Source: Elusimicrobiota bacterium (GTDB lineage Bacteria; Elusimicrobiota; Elusimicrobia; UBA1565; UBA9628). From it: a stretch of DNA of 40,126 nucleotides. The position numbers and the translations under genes are program-made. Location of the stretch: NCBI GenBank assembly GCA_027452025.1, contig DAIDHI010000002.1:1-40126 (forward strand). Reading direction: 5' to 3'. This document shows positions 22,968 to 31,595 of this stretch, piece by piece; positions within the stretch are counted from its first letter, which is position 1, and every line of letters begins with the position of its first letter. The notes under the pieces are model-generated. The model ran no database searches, had not been told where the DNA came from, and saw only the letters and a program-made list of their open reading frames with translations.

Positions 22968-25777
22968 GAGCACAGGAAGTTGCGGTCGCCGTACGCGTTG
23001 TCGATGCGGGCGACGTGGGGCCAGTACTTTTGCTCCCGGGTCCACGGCGCCGGGAAGACCGCGCGCTGACGCGAGTACGGCCTCTTCCATTCATCGCCGC
23101 AGGCCGCCTGGGCGGTGTGCGGGGCGTTCTTGAGCAGGTTGTCGGCTCGGTCGGCCTTGCCCTGCTCGATCTCGGCGATCTCGCGTCGGATCAGGATCAT
23201 CGCCTCGCAGAAGCGGTCGAGCTCCGCCTTGGATTCGCTTTCGGTCGGCTCGATCATGATGGTGCCGGCGACGGGAAATGAGATGGTCGGCGCGTGAAAG
23301 CCGTAGTCCATCAGGCGCTTGGCCACGTCCTCGACCTGGATGTCGGCCGTCTGCTTGAGGGGCCGAAGATCGAGTATGCACTCATGGGCCACCCAGCCGC
23401 CGCGCCCGCGAAAGAGCACCGGGTAGTGCTCGCCCAGCCGCCGGGCCACGTAGTTGGCGTTCAGGATGGCCGCCTTGGTCGCCTCCGTCAGCCCCGTCGC
23501 GCCCATCTGCGCGATGTAGGACCACGAGATCGGCAAGATAGAAGCCGAGCCCCACGGCGCCGCCGATAACGACCACTCCTCTCCGGGCAGGAAGGGCGCC
23601 AGGGCCTTCGTGACGCCGATCGGCCCCATGCCGGGGCCTCCCCCGCCGTGGGGGATGCAGAACGTCTTGTGGATGTTGAGATGGCAGACGTCGGCGCCGA
23701 TGTCGCCGGGGCGGCACAGGCCGACTTGAGCGTTCATGTTGGCGCCGTCCATGTAGACCAGGCCGCCGGCGGCGTGGACGATCTCGCAGACCCTCTTGAT
23801 GCCCTCCTCGAAAACGCCATGAGTCGACGGGTAGGTCACCATGAGCGCGGCCAAGTCCCCCACGTGCTCCCTCGCCTTGGCCTCAAGGTCCGAAAGCAGG
23901 ATGTCGCCGGATTCGCTCGTCGCCACGGGCACGACCTTGAGACCGGCCATGGTCGCGGAGGCCGGATTGGTGCCGTGCGCCGACTGCGGGATGAGGCAGA
24001 CGTCGCGGCGGCCTTCTCCACGCCTCTCGTGATAGCGCCGGATGACGAGCAGGCCGGCGTATTCCCCCTGAGAGCCGGCGTTGGGCTGCAAAGACACGGC
24101 GGCAAAACCGGTGATCTCGGCCAGCCACGAGGAAAGCTGCCGGAAGAGCTCCTGGTAGCCTTGCGCCTGATCGGCCGGAGCGAAAGGGTGCAGCCGGGCA
24201 AACTCCGGCCAAGTCACGGCCAGCATCTCCGAGACCGCGTTGAGCTTCATGGTGCACGAGCCGAGCGGGATCATCGAAGTCGTCAGCGAGAGGTCGCGGT
24301 TTTCCAGGCGCTTGAGGTAGCGCATCATCTCGGACTCCGAGCGGTGCGCGTGGAACACCGCATCGGCGAGGAAGGCGCTCTTGCGCGAAAGGTTCGGCGG
24401 CAGGGGTGCCTCGGCCGGCTCGAAGGCGGCAGGCTCGCCGGAGAAGATCTCCAGCAGCCGCGCGACATCGGCTTGCGAGACGGTCTCGTCCAGCGCGACG
24501 ATCAGGGAATCGCCCAGGCGCCTGAGATTGACGCGGTGAGCCCGGGCGGCGGCCGAGATCTGCGCGGCTCGGCCCGGCTCGAGATCGACGCGCACGGTGT
24601 CGAAGAACGGGGTCCGCGGCACGGAGAAGCCGCGCCGGCGCAGGCCCTCGGCCAGCGCGCCGGCCAGCGCGTGCACGCGTGAAGCGATCCTAACGAGTCC
24701 TTCGGGCCCGTGGTAGACCGCGTACATGCTGGCGACGACGGCGAGCAGCACCTCGGCCGTGCAGATGTTGCTCGTCGCCTTCTCGCGGCGGATATGCTGC
24801 TCGCGCGTCTGCAGCGCCAAACGCAGAGCCGGCTTGCCCGCCGCGTCCCTGGAGACGCCGACGACGCGCCCAGGCATCAAACGCTTGAACTGGTCGCGCA
24901 CGGCCATATAGGCGGCGTGAGGCCCCCCGTAGCCCAGAGGGACGCCGAAGCGCTGGGTGCTGCCCACGGCGACGTCGGCCCCGAACTCGCCGGGGGCTCG
25001 CAAAATAGTCAGAGCCAGCGGGTCGGCCGCGACGCAGACCAGGGCCCCGGCCTCGTGGGCCCGGCCGCAGAGCTGCTCGTAATCATGGACGGTTCCGTCG
25101 GTGGCCGGATACTGGACGATCACGCCGAAGGGACGCCGCGAGAAATCGAAGCGGGAGTGCGGTCCGACGACGACCTCGAGGCCGAGCGGCTTGGCTCGGG
25201 TCTTGAGCACGGCGAGGGTCTGCGGATGGCAGCCTTCGTCGGCCAGGAGCAAGGGCGCCTGCTCGGGGCGCGCGGCGCGCATGACCGACATCGCCTCGGC
25301 GGCGGCGGTGGCCTCGTCGAGCAGGGACGCATTGGCGACCGGCAGCGCCGTCAGGTCGATGATCATCGTCTGGAAATTGAGCAGGGCCTCGAGACGGCCC
25401 TGCGCGATCTCCGCCTGATAGGGCGTGTAAGCGGTGTACCAGCCCGGATTTTCGAGGATGTTGCGTTGGATGACGGGCGGGGTCACGCAGTCGTGATAGC
25501 CCTGCCCCAGATACGAGCGGAATACCTGGTTCTTGGAGGCTAGTGCGCGCAGCGCGCTCAAAGCTTCGTGCTCGGAGAGCGCCGCCGGAAGGGCGAGGGG
25601 CCGCTTGAGGCGTATGTCCTTGGGCACGGCCGAGTCGGCGAGCGCGTCCAGGCTCGGCAGGCCGATCGTCCCCAGCATCTCGCGAGCTTCAACGGCGTCG
25701 GGCCCGATGTGGCGGCGGGCGAAGCTGTCGGCCGGAGGGACGGCGGAAGCGATCTCGCGCGACTCAGTGACCGCCAT
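22946..25777 (-). CDS. gcvP: Glycine dehydrogenase (decarboxylating), P protein
   Basis: 943 residues, the single-chain form rather than the split GcvPA/GcvPB. The PLP-binding Lys lies in [20 protein letters not shown] (about residue 702). Also present are the N-terminal FARRHIGP, the [20 protein letters not shown] segment, and [19 protein letters not shown]. Decarboxylates glycine and passes the aminomethyl group to lipoyl-GcvH. Overlaps the gcvH stop by 14 bases and the ligase start at the other end, so the four genes are probably one transcript. Confidence 0.97.
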   Translation of the reverse strand: MAVTESREIASAVPPADSFARRHIGPDAVEAREMLGTIGLPSLDALADSAVPKDIRLKRPLALPAALSEHEALSALRALASKNQVFRSYLGQGYHDCVTPPVIQRNILENPGWYTAYTPYQAEIAQGRLEALLNFQTMIIDLTALPVANASLLDEATAAAEAMSVMRAARPEQAPLLLADEGCHPQTLAVLKTRAKPLGLEVVVGPHSRFDFSRRPFGVIVQYPATDGTVHDYEQLCGRAHEAGALVCVAADPLALTILRAPGEFGADVAVGSTQRFGVPLGYGGPHAAYMAVRDQFKRLMPGRVVGVSRDAAGKPALRLALQTREQHIRREKATSNICTAEVLLAVVASMYAVYHGPEGLVRIASRVHALAGALAEGLRRRGFSVPRTPFFDTVRVDLEPGRAAQISAAARAHRVNLRRLGDSLIVALDETVSQADVARLLEIFSGEPAAFEPAEAPLPPNLSRKSAFLADAVFHAHRSESEMMRYLKRLENRDLSLTTSMIPLGSCTMKLNAVSEMLAVTWPEFARLHPFAPADQAQGYQELFRQLSSWLAEITGFAAVSLQPNAGSQGEYAGLLVIRRYHERRGEGRRDVCLIPQSAHGTNPASATMAGLKVVPVATSESGDILLSDLEAKAREHVGDLAALMVTYPSTHGVFEEGIKRVCEIVHAAGGLVYMDGANMNAQVGLCRPGDIGADVCHLNIHKTFCIPHGGGGPGMGPIGVTKALAPFLPGEEWSLSAAPWGSASILPISWSYIAQMGATGLTEATKAAILNANYVARRLGEHYPVLFRGRGGWVAHECILDLRPLKQTADIQVEDVAKRLMDYGFHAPTISFPVAGTIMIEPTESESKAELDRFCEAMILIRREIAEIEQGKADRADNLLKNAPHTAQAACGDEWKRPYSRQRAVFPAPWTREQKYWPHVARIDNAYGDRNFLCSCAAYHP

Positions 25778-26165
25778 GCGCCGCAGCCGACTTGATGAAA
25801 TCCTGATACTGCTTGTAGTCCATCAGGGCCGACAGTTCCTTGGCGTCGGCGGGCGCGATCTTGAAAAGCCAGCCTTCCTCGTGCGGGGCGCGGTTGACGA
25901 CTGCCGGGTCCTTGATGAGCGCCTCATTGACCGCCGTGATCTCGCCGGAAAGGGGCGCGTAGATGTCGAAGGCCGCCTTGACCGATTCCACGACGCAGCA
26001 GGCCTCGCCCTGCTTGACCTTGCGTCCGACCTTGGGGAGATCGACGAAAACGACGTCGGTGATCTCTTTTTGCGCGTGGTCGGAGATGCCGATGGTGGCT
26101 GCGCCGCCATCCACGACGGCCCACTCGTGAGATTTCATGTAACGGCTCTGTTCAGGTTTTGGCAT
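25764..26165 (-). CDS. gcvH: Glycine cleavage system H protein
   Basis: 133 residues. Contains [12 protein letters not shown] at the N-terminus and the lipoylation motif [18 protein letters not shown] with the modified Lys. C-terminal [10 protein letters not shown]. Carries the aminomethyl arm between P, T and L proteins. ATG 26165 lies inside the gcvT 3' end (14-base overlap); it is chosen because RYxKSHEW should be near residues 8-15. Confidence 0.96.
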   Translation of the reverse strand: MPKPEQSRYMKSHEWAVVDGGAATIGISDHAQKEITDVVFVDLPKVGRKVKQGEACCVVESVKAAFDIYAPLSGEITAVNEALIKDPAVVNRAPHEEGWLFKIAPADAKELSALMDYKQYQDFIKSAAAHGGH

Positions 26166-27267
26166 TGGGTTTCCTGTAGAAAGGAACCTCGGCGATCTCG
26201 GCCGCGACGACGCGGCCGTGAAGGTCCACGGCCGCCGGCGTTCCCGGCTTGAGCTCGACGCGGTCCAGATAGCCGACTCCGATCCCCGTTTGCAGAGTCG
26301 GCGAAAACGTGGCGCTGCAGAGCGTCCCGGCCGGGCGGCCGTCGACGAGCACCGTCACGCCGGCGCGCGGCACGCCGCGCTCCCTCAGGCGCACGCCGGT
26401 GAGCTTGCGCGAAAGGCCTCGCTTCTCCTGGGCTTCCAAGGCGCGTTTGCCAATGAAGTCCCCCTTGCCGAGCTTGACGACCCAGCCGTAGTTGGCCTCG
26501 AAGGTCGTGTGCTCGTCGTCGACGTCTTGGCCGTAGAGGAGGTAGCCGGCTTCCAGGCGCAGAGTGTCCCGGGCCCCGAGCCCGCAAGGCACGGCGCCGA
26601 TGGACCGCCCTTTGATCAAGAGGTTGTCCCAAAGACGAGAGATGATCTCGTTGGGGACGATGAACTCGAAGCCGTCCTCTCCCGTATAGCCGGTCCGGGT
26701 GATGAGGCTCGGCTGGTCGAAGACCGGCGTCTCGAGCGCGCCGAAGCGCGGGAGGGCGGCCGCGGCCTCGAAATCGAGCGCGCAAGCCAGCTCGGCCGCC
26801 CGCGGCCCCTGGACGGCGATCATGCCGAAGTGATCGCTGGCGTTGGAGAGCTCGACGTCGAAGCCGCGCGCCTGCTTCGAGAGCCAGGAAAAATCCTTAT
26901 CCGTCGTAGCGGCGTTGACGACCATGAAATAGCGCTGCGGCCCCAGGCAAGAGACGATGACGTCGTCGATGACGCCGCCTTGCTCGTTGGGCAGGTGCGA
27001 GTAGATCGCCTTGCCGGGCCCGATGCGCGCGATGTCGTTGGCGTTGGTCCTTTGCAGGAAATCGAGAGCCTGCGGCCCTTTGATCCAGATCTGGCCCATG
27101 TGCGACACGTCGAAGAGGCCGCAGAGAGAGCGCACGGCGGCGTGCTCCTTGAGGATGCTCTCGTATTGGATGGGCAGCTCCCAACCGTGAAAATCCACGA
27201 GGCGCGCGCCGAGAGCCCTGTGGTTGTCGTAGAGCGCCGTGCGGCGCAATTCGGTGGCTGCGGTCAT
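26152..27267 (-). CDS. gcvT: Aminomethyltransferase, glycine cleavage T protein
   Basis: 371 residues. LVDFHGWELPIQYESILKEH at the N-terminus, FDVSHMGQIWIKGPQAL, RTGYTGEDGFEF, GLGARDTLRLEAGYLLYGQD with the key Asp, and C-terminal barrel residues (GTLCSATFSPTL). Transfers methylene to tetrahydrofolate. Only 41 bases separate it from the PilZ-like gene, leaving no room for a glycine riboswitch. gcvL is not in the window. Confidence 0.96.
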   Translation of the reverse strand: MTAATELRRTALYDNHRALGARLVDFHGWELPIQYESILKEHAAVRSLCGLFDVSHMGQIWIKGPQALDFLQRTNANDIARIGPGKAIYSHLPNEQGGVIDDVIVSCLGPQRYFMVVNAATTDKDFSWLSKQARGFDVELSNASDHFGMIAVQGPRAAELACALDFEAAAALPRFGALETPVFDQPSLITRTGYTGEDGFEFIVPNEIISRLWDNLLIKGRSIGAVPCGLGARDTLRLEAGYLLYGQDVDDEHTTFEANYGWVVKLGKGDFIGKRALEAQEKRGLSRKLTGVRLRERGVPRAGVTVLVDGRPAGTLCSATFSPTLQTGIGVGYLDRVELKPGTPAAVDLHGRVVAAEIAEVPFYRKPNAKT

Positions 27268-27308
27268 GGCGGTGGTGTCACCAGGAAGGTAGCAAATCCC
27301 GGCTTTCC

Positions 27309-27626
27309 TTAAAAGGCCCGGGAAAGCAGGTCCAGCAAGGCGGCGGCGAGGCGCCGCCGGTCGAGTTCGGAGGTGAAGCGAAGCTCGGCCTCCCAGTAGC
27401 CGTCGGCGTCTCGCTGCGACCACGCCACCCGGGCGGCCAGGCCTGCGAAGGGCTCGCCCGGCAGCTCGAAGGTCAAAGACAGCGTCTCGTCGCGGCGCAG
27501 TTCCGCCTGCGCGCTCAGGCGGGCCGCGGACGCGGTCAATTCCTCGAGCCAACCCCAGGCCTCCCAGCGGCCCGCAGACTCGGCAAAGCCGATGCGCGCC
27601 GGGATGCGCCGGACCGTGCGCTTCAC
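27309..27626 (-). CDS. PilZ-domain-like small protein
   Basis: 105 residues. Starts MKRTVRRIPARIGFA and continues with a beta-barrel pattern (LSLTFELPGEPFAGLAARVAW, DGYWEAELRFTSEL) as in PilZ domains. The classical c-di-GMP motif (RxxxR then D/NxSxxG) is only partly visible: KRTVRR is present, but the second part reads ELTASAARLS, so nucleotide binding is doubtful. GTG start overlaps the preceding stop as GTGA. Confidence 0.6.
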   Translation of the reverse strand: MKRTVRRIPARIGFAESAGRWEAWGWLEELTASAARLSAQAELRRDETLSLTFELPGEPFAGLAARVAWSQRDADGYWEAELRFTSELDRRRLAAALLDLLSRAF

Positions 27627-28768
27627 GGGATCGCCGCCTCCCTGAAGAGCCTCGCCGGTCCCGAGTCGCGGGGCAGGCGCTCGCCCAGGGTCCAGAACCG
27701 CCCGTCGGCGTACGCCAGCCCGACGGCGCGATAGCGCCCGTCGGCATATTCAGGCAGGGAGACGCGGGCCGTCGCCCGGCTGGGATGCTCGAGATCCAAG
27801 CGGATGAGCTCGTGGTTCTCAGAATCGAGCGACCAGAGGTCCCGGCCGTCGAAGGCGAGAGCCGCGGGCGTGCCGCCCGGATAGCGATAGGAGGCCACGA
27901 TCGTCAGGTCGGAGTCGATGATGCGCTTATGGATCATCTTCGTGCGGCTGTCGCAGGTCCATAGATAGAGACCGTCGAAGGCCATGCCCAGAGTGTCCGG
28001 GGCGGCGTCCTTGTAGGCCGTCAGCGGCGTCAGGGCGGCGTCGCGCATGCGGCGCACGATGCGGCCGGAAGCCGAGACCGACCAGACGGCGTCGGCGGCG
28101 AAGGCCACGGCGATGGGCATCTCGTCCGGGAAATGGACGATGCGCACGATCGCCAGGTCGCTGGGCTCATGAACGTAGAGCGACTGGGAATACCAGTCCG
28201 CGATCCAGAAGTCCTTGCCGTCGAAGGCCATCCCGGCCGGATGCCGGTAGGGCAAGTCCCAATACGTGCGCTGATGCAGGGCGGCCTCCTGCTGGGCTTG
28301 CCGGCGCCGCCAGGCGAGACGGCCGAACGCCGCCGCGAAAAAGACGAGGACGGCCAGCGCGTAGATCGGGCCGCGGCGGCGCCGCGCCCTCGTCAGCGAG
28401 AAGGACGTGCCCGGCTGGCGCAAAGCCTTGGATAGACATGCGTGCAGAGCGTCCTGCGTCCACGGCGTGGGCATCACCTCCGCGGCGCCCGTCTTCATGA
28501 GCTCGACGGCCCGCCCCGCGTCTCGGGTCTTGAGCAGGACGACGATCGGAAGCAGCGGCGCGGCGCGCGAAAGCTCGCGCACGAGGACCTGGGCGTCGCA
28601 GTCGGGAGAGTCGACGACGACCATGAGGCGCGGGCGCAGCTCGCGCAGCAGCTCGAGCGCCTGCGTCAGCCGCCCCGCCGCGTGGGCCGCGTGGCCGGCC
28701 TCTCCGGCCAAAAGCGACAGCCGCTGCCGGTCCGCCTCGTCCGAGCAGACGAGTCCCACGACGGCCAT
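27623..28768 (-). CDS. Receiver-like domain, TM helix and beta-propeller protein
   Basis: 381 residues. Residues 1-115 resemble a response-regulator receiver: Asp in RLMVVVDSPDCD is retained, but the usual Lys near MPTPW is replaced by Thr, so signalling is probably altered. A transmembrane helix follows (about 133-150, YALAVLVFFAAAFG). The periplasmic part has about five repeats built on PAGMAFDGKDFWIAD (also TLGMAFDGLYLWTCD, PAALAFDGRDLWSLD), a beta-propeller. The predicted topology is a cytoplasmic receiver joined to an external propeller. Start overlaps the upstream stop as TGATG. Confidence 0.75.
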   Translation of the reverse strand: MAVVGLVCSDEADRQRLSLLAGEAGHAAHAAGRLTQALELLRELRPRLMVVVDSPDCDAQVLVRELSRAAPLLPIVVLLKTRDAGRAVELMKTGAAEVMPTPWTQDALHACLSKALRQPGTSFSLTRARRRRGPIYALAVLVFFAAAFGRLAWRRRQAQQEAALHQRTYWDLPYRHPAGMAFDGKDFWIADWYSQSLYVHEPSDLAIVRIVHFPDEMPIAVAFAADAVWSVSASGRIVRRMRDAALTPLTAYKDAAPDTLGMAFDGLYLWTCDSRTKMIHKRIIDSDLTIVASYRYPGGTPAALAFDGRDLWSLDSENHELIRLDLEHPSRATARVSLPEYADGRYRAVGLAYADGRFWTLGERLPRDSGPARLFREAAIP

Positions 28769-30141
28769 CAGGGCTGCTTGGGCGCCGGGATCGTCAAGGT
28801 CGCCCCCTCCTGCGGCAGCCCGCGGTCGATCTTGTCGGCGTTTGCGTCGTAGATCTGCTCCCACAGGTTCGGGTCGCCGTAATACGCCTGCGCCAAGGCG
28901 CGCAGCGTGTCGCCGGGACGCACGACGTGGATCCTGGGCCAGCGGGGCCTCGGCTTGCGCCGTTTGTGGAGCAAGGGCATAGGCTGCGGCTGCGGCCGGT
29001 CCAGGCGCCGCTGCTCGACCGCGTCCTGCTGGATGCGGTATTCGACCTCGTCCTTTTGCTTGGCCAGGCCGCGATAGTCGTCCTGCAGTTGCTTGACGCG
29101 CGCCTCGAGGACCTTGAGCTGGCCGCCCGCGATATCGTTTTGGACCCGGGCGGTCTGGGCCTGCGCCGCGAGGTCCTTGCGCTGCTGATCCAGACGGGCG
29201 ATCTCCGCCTTGAGCTCCTCGGCCTGCGCCGCGGCGTTGCCGATGAACCTGCCCGTGAACGAAGGCGCCCCGAATTTGTAGTTGAAGCTGGCTTGGAAGC
29301 CCCCGCCCGGCCGGTTGATCCCGGCCGTGGGCAGCTCCCCGGCGACGTCGATCTGCACGGGCGAAAAGTCCACGCCGAAGCCCAGGGCGATCGTGTGCAC
29401 GCCGTCGAGCTGGAAACCCTTGCCCATGCGCACCTTGAGCAGGCCCTGGTAGAAAGACCCTTCGACGCCCGGATAGAACTCGGTGAGATTGTTGCGCACG
29501 CGCAGGTCGCCCGCGAGGGTGAGCCAATGATGCCAGGTATAGGCGTTGCCCAGAGTGATCACGGGGCGCGGCTCTCCCACGTTCGTCGTCAGATCCTGGA
29601 CCGTCAAGGCCGTGTTGAGCCCGAAGTTGGACCGGGCGAGCACGCCGCCGTCGAAGCCTATGCCGAGCGTGCCGTTTCCGGGCGCCCGGTACTGGCTGAC
29701 GTTGTTGAATTTGAAGTTGCCGCCCACGCTCAACGGCTGCGAGAGATCGAGCTGGGGGACCTTGAGCTGCTGCGCGTAGTTGAACAGCATCTCGTCTCTG
29801 CTTCCGCCGAAAGTCTGGCGCTCGCCGTAGTACGCGGCCCCGATGGTCGCCGTATTGACGGGGTCGTAGGGCCGCACGTAGGTCAGGTCGCCGAAGGTCA
29901 TGGGTCCGTTGGGCGAGTCGAGGCGCCCGACGTCCATCCCGGTCTGAGTGTAGGGCGTGTTGGCCAGGCCCGCGGGATTGAAGAACATGGCCGAGGGATC
30001 GTCGGCGACGGCCGAGAACGCCATGCCCATCCCCATGGCCCGGGCGCCGGGCGCGAAGTCGTTGAAATTCGAGGCCCGCGCCGAGGTCGCGACGACTGCC
30101 AAAAGCAGCGCCGCCCAGAGCCGGGCCGAGAACGCTCTCAC
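28768..30141 (-). CDS. Outer-membrane barrel, coiled coil and LysM fusion protein
   Basis: 457 residues from GTG. Signal peptide (FSARLWAALLLAVVATSARA). Residues about 25-300 resemble PorV/FadL-type barrels: NDFAPGARAMGMGMAFSAV and DPSAMFFNPAGLA, then beta-strand repeats. Residues 305-385 form a coiled coil (AEELKAEIARLDQQRKDL). The C-terminal 50 residues are LysM: VVRPGDTLRALAQAYYG and DPNLWEQIYDAN. This would tie an outer-membrane barrel to peptidoglycan. A TACACT lies six bases before the GTG. Confidence 0.82.
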   Translation of the reverse strand: MRAFSARLWAALLLAVVATSARASNFNDFAPGARAMGMGMAFSAVADDPSAMFFNPAGLANTPYTQTGMDVGRLDSPNGPMTFGDLTYVRPYDPVNTATIGAAYYGERQTFGGSRDEMLFNYAQQLKVPQLDLSQPLSVGGNFKFNNVSQYRAPGNGTLGIGFDGGVLARSNFGLNTALTVQDLTTNVGEPRPVITLGNAYTWHHWLTLAGDLRVRNNLTEFYPGVEGSFYQGLLKVRMGKGFQLDGVHTIALGFGVDFSPVQIDVAGELPTAGINRPGGGFQASFNYKFGAPSFTGRFIGNAAAQAEELKAEIARLDQQRKDLAAQAQTARVQNDIAGGQLKVLEARVKQLQDDYRGLAKQKDEVEYRIQQDAVEQRRLDRPQPQPMPLLHKRRKPRPRWPRIHVVRPGDTLRALAQAYYGDPNLWEQIYDANADKIDRGLPQEGATLTIPAPKQP

Positions 30142-30147
30142 GGCAAA

Positions 30148-30153
30148 AGTGTA
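30148..30153 (-). promoter_or_regulatory. -10-like TACACT, 6 nt before the GTG of the LysM fusion
   Basis: Read leftward, TACACT-tttgcc-GTG. No consensus -35 at the right distance. Listed because the same -10 and spacing occur with a full -35 at 31551-31579. Confidence 0.35.
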
Positions 30154-30211
30154 GGCGAAACCTCCCGAAAAGCGATTACAGGGCCGTTACGAAACCCGCC
30201 GCGGCGCCGCC

Positions 30212-30240
30212 TTGACGCCTGCGGCTTCCCCTGCAATAAT
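30212..30240 (+). promoter_or_regulatory. Promoter TTGACG-17-AATAAT, 6 nt before ATG
   Basis: -35 TTGACG (30212-30217), 17-bp spacer, -10 AATAAT (30235-30240). The gene's ATG is at 30247, so transcription should begin on or beside it. No Shine-Dalgarno (TCGGGC before ATG). Confidence 0.65.
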
Positions 30241-30246
30241 TCGGGC

Positions 30247-31065
30247 ATGGAGGCTCCGCCGGACGCACCCCCGCCGCGGCGCAGTAGCGCCCTCTGGACC
30301 CTGCTGGCGGTCGGCGTCGTGGCCGCCTCCGGAATCGGCGCCCTGGTCTTCAGCCGCAATCAAAAGCGCGCGCAGCGCAGCTCCATCGACACCTCCGGTT
30401 TCGACCTCGACCGAGCCGACGCGCCGGCTCCCGAGGCGGCGCCGGCCGCGCAAGCCGCCGCCGCGCAGCCGCAATCCGGGCTGGGGATGGTCACCGGCGC
30501 CGCCCCCGGCATGCACTTCGGCAAGACGGTCGCCCGGCCTGAGTCGCGCCGGCGGCAGGCGGGGCAGACCTTCTCGCAGGGCTGCTGGTCCCACCAGGCG
30601 CAGATCGGCGCCCTGGCCGCGGCATACACCCGCCGTTATCCCGTCATCGCCCACTACGGCCGCGATTGGATGAGCTATCCCGACCTCAAAAAGCTCAACG
30701 ACGATTACTTCCGCGACCACGACGCGGCGAAGTTCCTGCGCGGCTTGGCGGCCTCGCCGAACTTCCCCAAGCTGGTGCGCAAATACGCCACGGCTCCGGA
30801 GATCCAGGGCTTCGTCAAGGACGCCATGCGCCAGGCGCCTTCCGCGCTCATGGCGTCCGGGCTGGACCTGGCCGGACAGGACGGGACCATCAAGAGCATC
30901 GTCTCAAGCGTAGCCCAGGCCTTAGGCTTGCCGATGGGGCTCTTGGCCTCCGATCCGGGCAAGATCGATCAGAAGGCCGTCATGGACTCCGTGCTGAGCA
31001 ACAACCCGCAAGTCCAGAAGGCGCTCGACGCCAACCCGGCGCTCCAGCAGCAGCTGCAGCGCTGA
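30247..31065 (+). CDS. Single-pass membrane protein with Pro/Ala linker (unknown)
   Basis: 272 residues. A short basic N-terminus, one TM helix (about 16-36, LWTLLAVGVVAASGIGALVF), an Ala/Pro-rich linker (about 58-78), then a soluble domain with YTRRYPVIAHYGRDWMSYPD and KYATAPEIQGFVKDAMRQAP, helical to the end. No family recognised. Orientation suggests the soluble part is outside the cytoplasmic membrane. Divergent from the LysM fusion gene and convergent with the small lipoproteins. Confidence 0.65.
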   Translation: MEAPPDAPPPRRSSALWTLLAVGVVAASGIGALVFSRNQKRAQRSSIDTSGFDLDRADAPAPEAAPAAQAAAAQPQSGLGMVTGAAPGMHFGKTVARPESRRRQAGQTFSQGCWSHQAQIGALAAAYTRRYPVIAHYGRDWMSYPDLKKLNDDYFRDHDAAKFLRGLAASPNFPKLVRKYATAPEIQGFVKDAMRQAPSALMASGLDLAGQDGTIKSIVSSVAQALGLPMGLLASDPGKIDQKAVMDSVLSNNPQVQKALDANPALQQQLQR

Positions 31066-31069
31066 GGGC

Positions 31070-31300
31070 TCAGTGGCCGCCGCTCGAGCCCGGAGCGGGC
31101 ATGGGCTGGCACGGGCCGTAGCTGCCGTCGGAGTTCTGCTTGGCGTAGTAGCCGGTCGCGCAGTTAGGCTGCGCCGACGCTCCCATGCCGGACGTGGGCC
31201 CGCAGCCGCTGGCCCCCGCGCCCATCCCGCAGCCCGACAACGCCATCCAAGCGCCGAGCGCGGCCCAGGCCGACGCCTCGAGCATCCGCTGGCGGGTCAC
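31070..31300 (-). CDS. Small Cys/Gly-rich lipoprotein B
   Basis: 76 residues from GTG, overlapping the preceding stop as GTGA. A lipobox (ALSGC, Cys about 23) follows a hydrophobic stretch. The mature part is Gly/Ala/Pro-rich with GASGCGP and later cysteines (PNCATGYY, GPCQPMP). Shares GASGCGP with the upstream lipoprotein, so the pair is likely duplicated. Function unknown. Confidence 0.6.
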   Translation of the reverse strand: MTRQRMLEASAWAALGAWMALSGCGMGAGASGCGPTSGMGASAQPNCATGYYAKQNSDGSYGPCQPMPAPGSSGGH

Positions 31301-31542
31301 GGCGCCCCCGTCTGGCAGACGGGCTGGGTGCCCGAGGCGCACTGCGGCGGGCTGCCGGTGCACGTGCCGCCTTGATAGCTCTGACCGGCGCCGACGCACA
31401 CCCACTGGCCGGCGCCGGCCGTCCCGGGGCCGCAGCCGCTGGCTCCGCCGCCGGCTCCCCCCATGCCGGCGCAGCCGGCCAAACCGATCCACGTCAAAGC
31501 GGCGGCCAGAGCCGTCGCCTGCAGCAGGAGTTTCTTGCTCAT
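31297..31542 (-). CDS. Small Cys/Gly-rich lipoprotein A
   Basis: 81 residues. Signal peptide with lipobox LAGC (MSKKLLLQATALAAALTWIG, then LAGC). The mature region has seven further cysteines in a Gly/Ser/Thr-rich context (GGGASGCGPGTAGAGQWVC, YQGGTCTGSPPQC, TQPVCQ). The disulfide-rich look and small size resemble cell-surface decoration proteins; no family is recognised. A strong promoter ends 8 nt before the ATG. Confidence 0.65.
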   Translation of the reverse strand: MSKKLLLQATALAAALTWIGLAGCAGMGGAGGGASGCGPGTAGAGQWVCVGAGQSYQGGTCTGSPPQCASGTQPVCQTGAP

Positions 31543-31550
31543 GGCGCGAT

Positions 31551-31579
31551 AGTGTAGGGCCGGCCCCCGGGCATGTCAA
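31551..31579 (-). promoter_or_regulatory. Promoter TTGACA-17-TACACT, 8 nt before ATG
   Basis: Read leftward: consensus -35 TTGACA (31579-31574), 17-bp spacer, -10 TACACT (31556-31551), then ATCGCGCC and the ATG at 31542. No Shine-Dalgarno. A start site 6-7 nt after the -10 leaves 0-3 nt of leader. Confidence 0.75.
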
Positions 31580-31595
31580 GGCCGCGGCCTCCGTT

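Noticed and set aside
27268-27308. Glycine riboswitch upstream of gcvT
   Set aside because: Only 41 bp between genes; too short for the aptamer.
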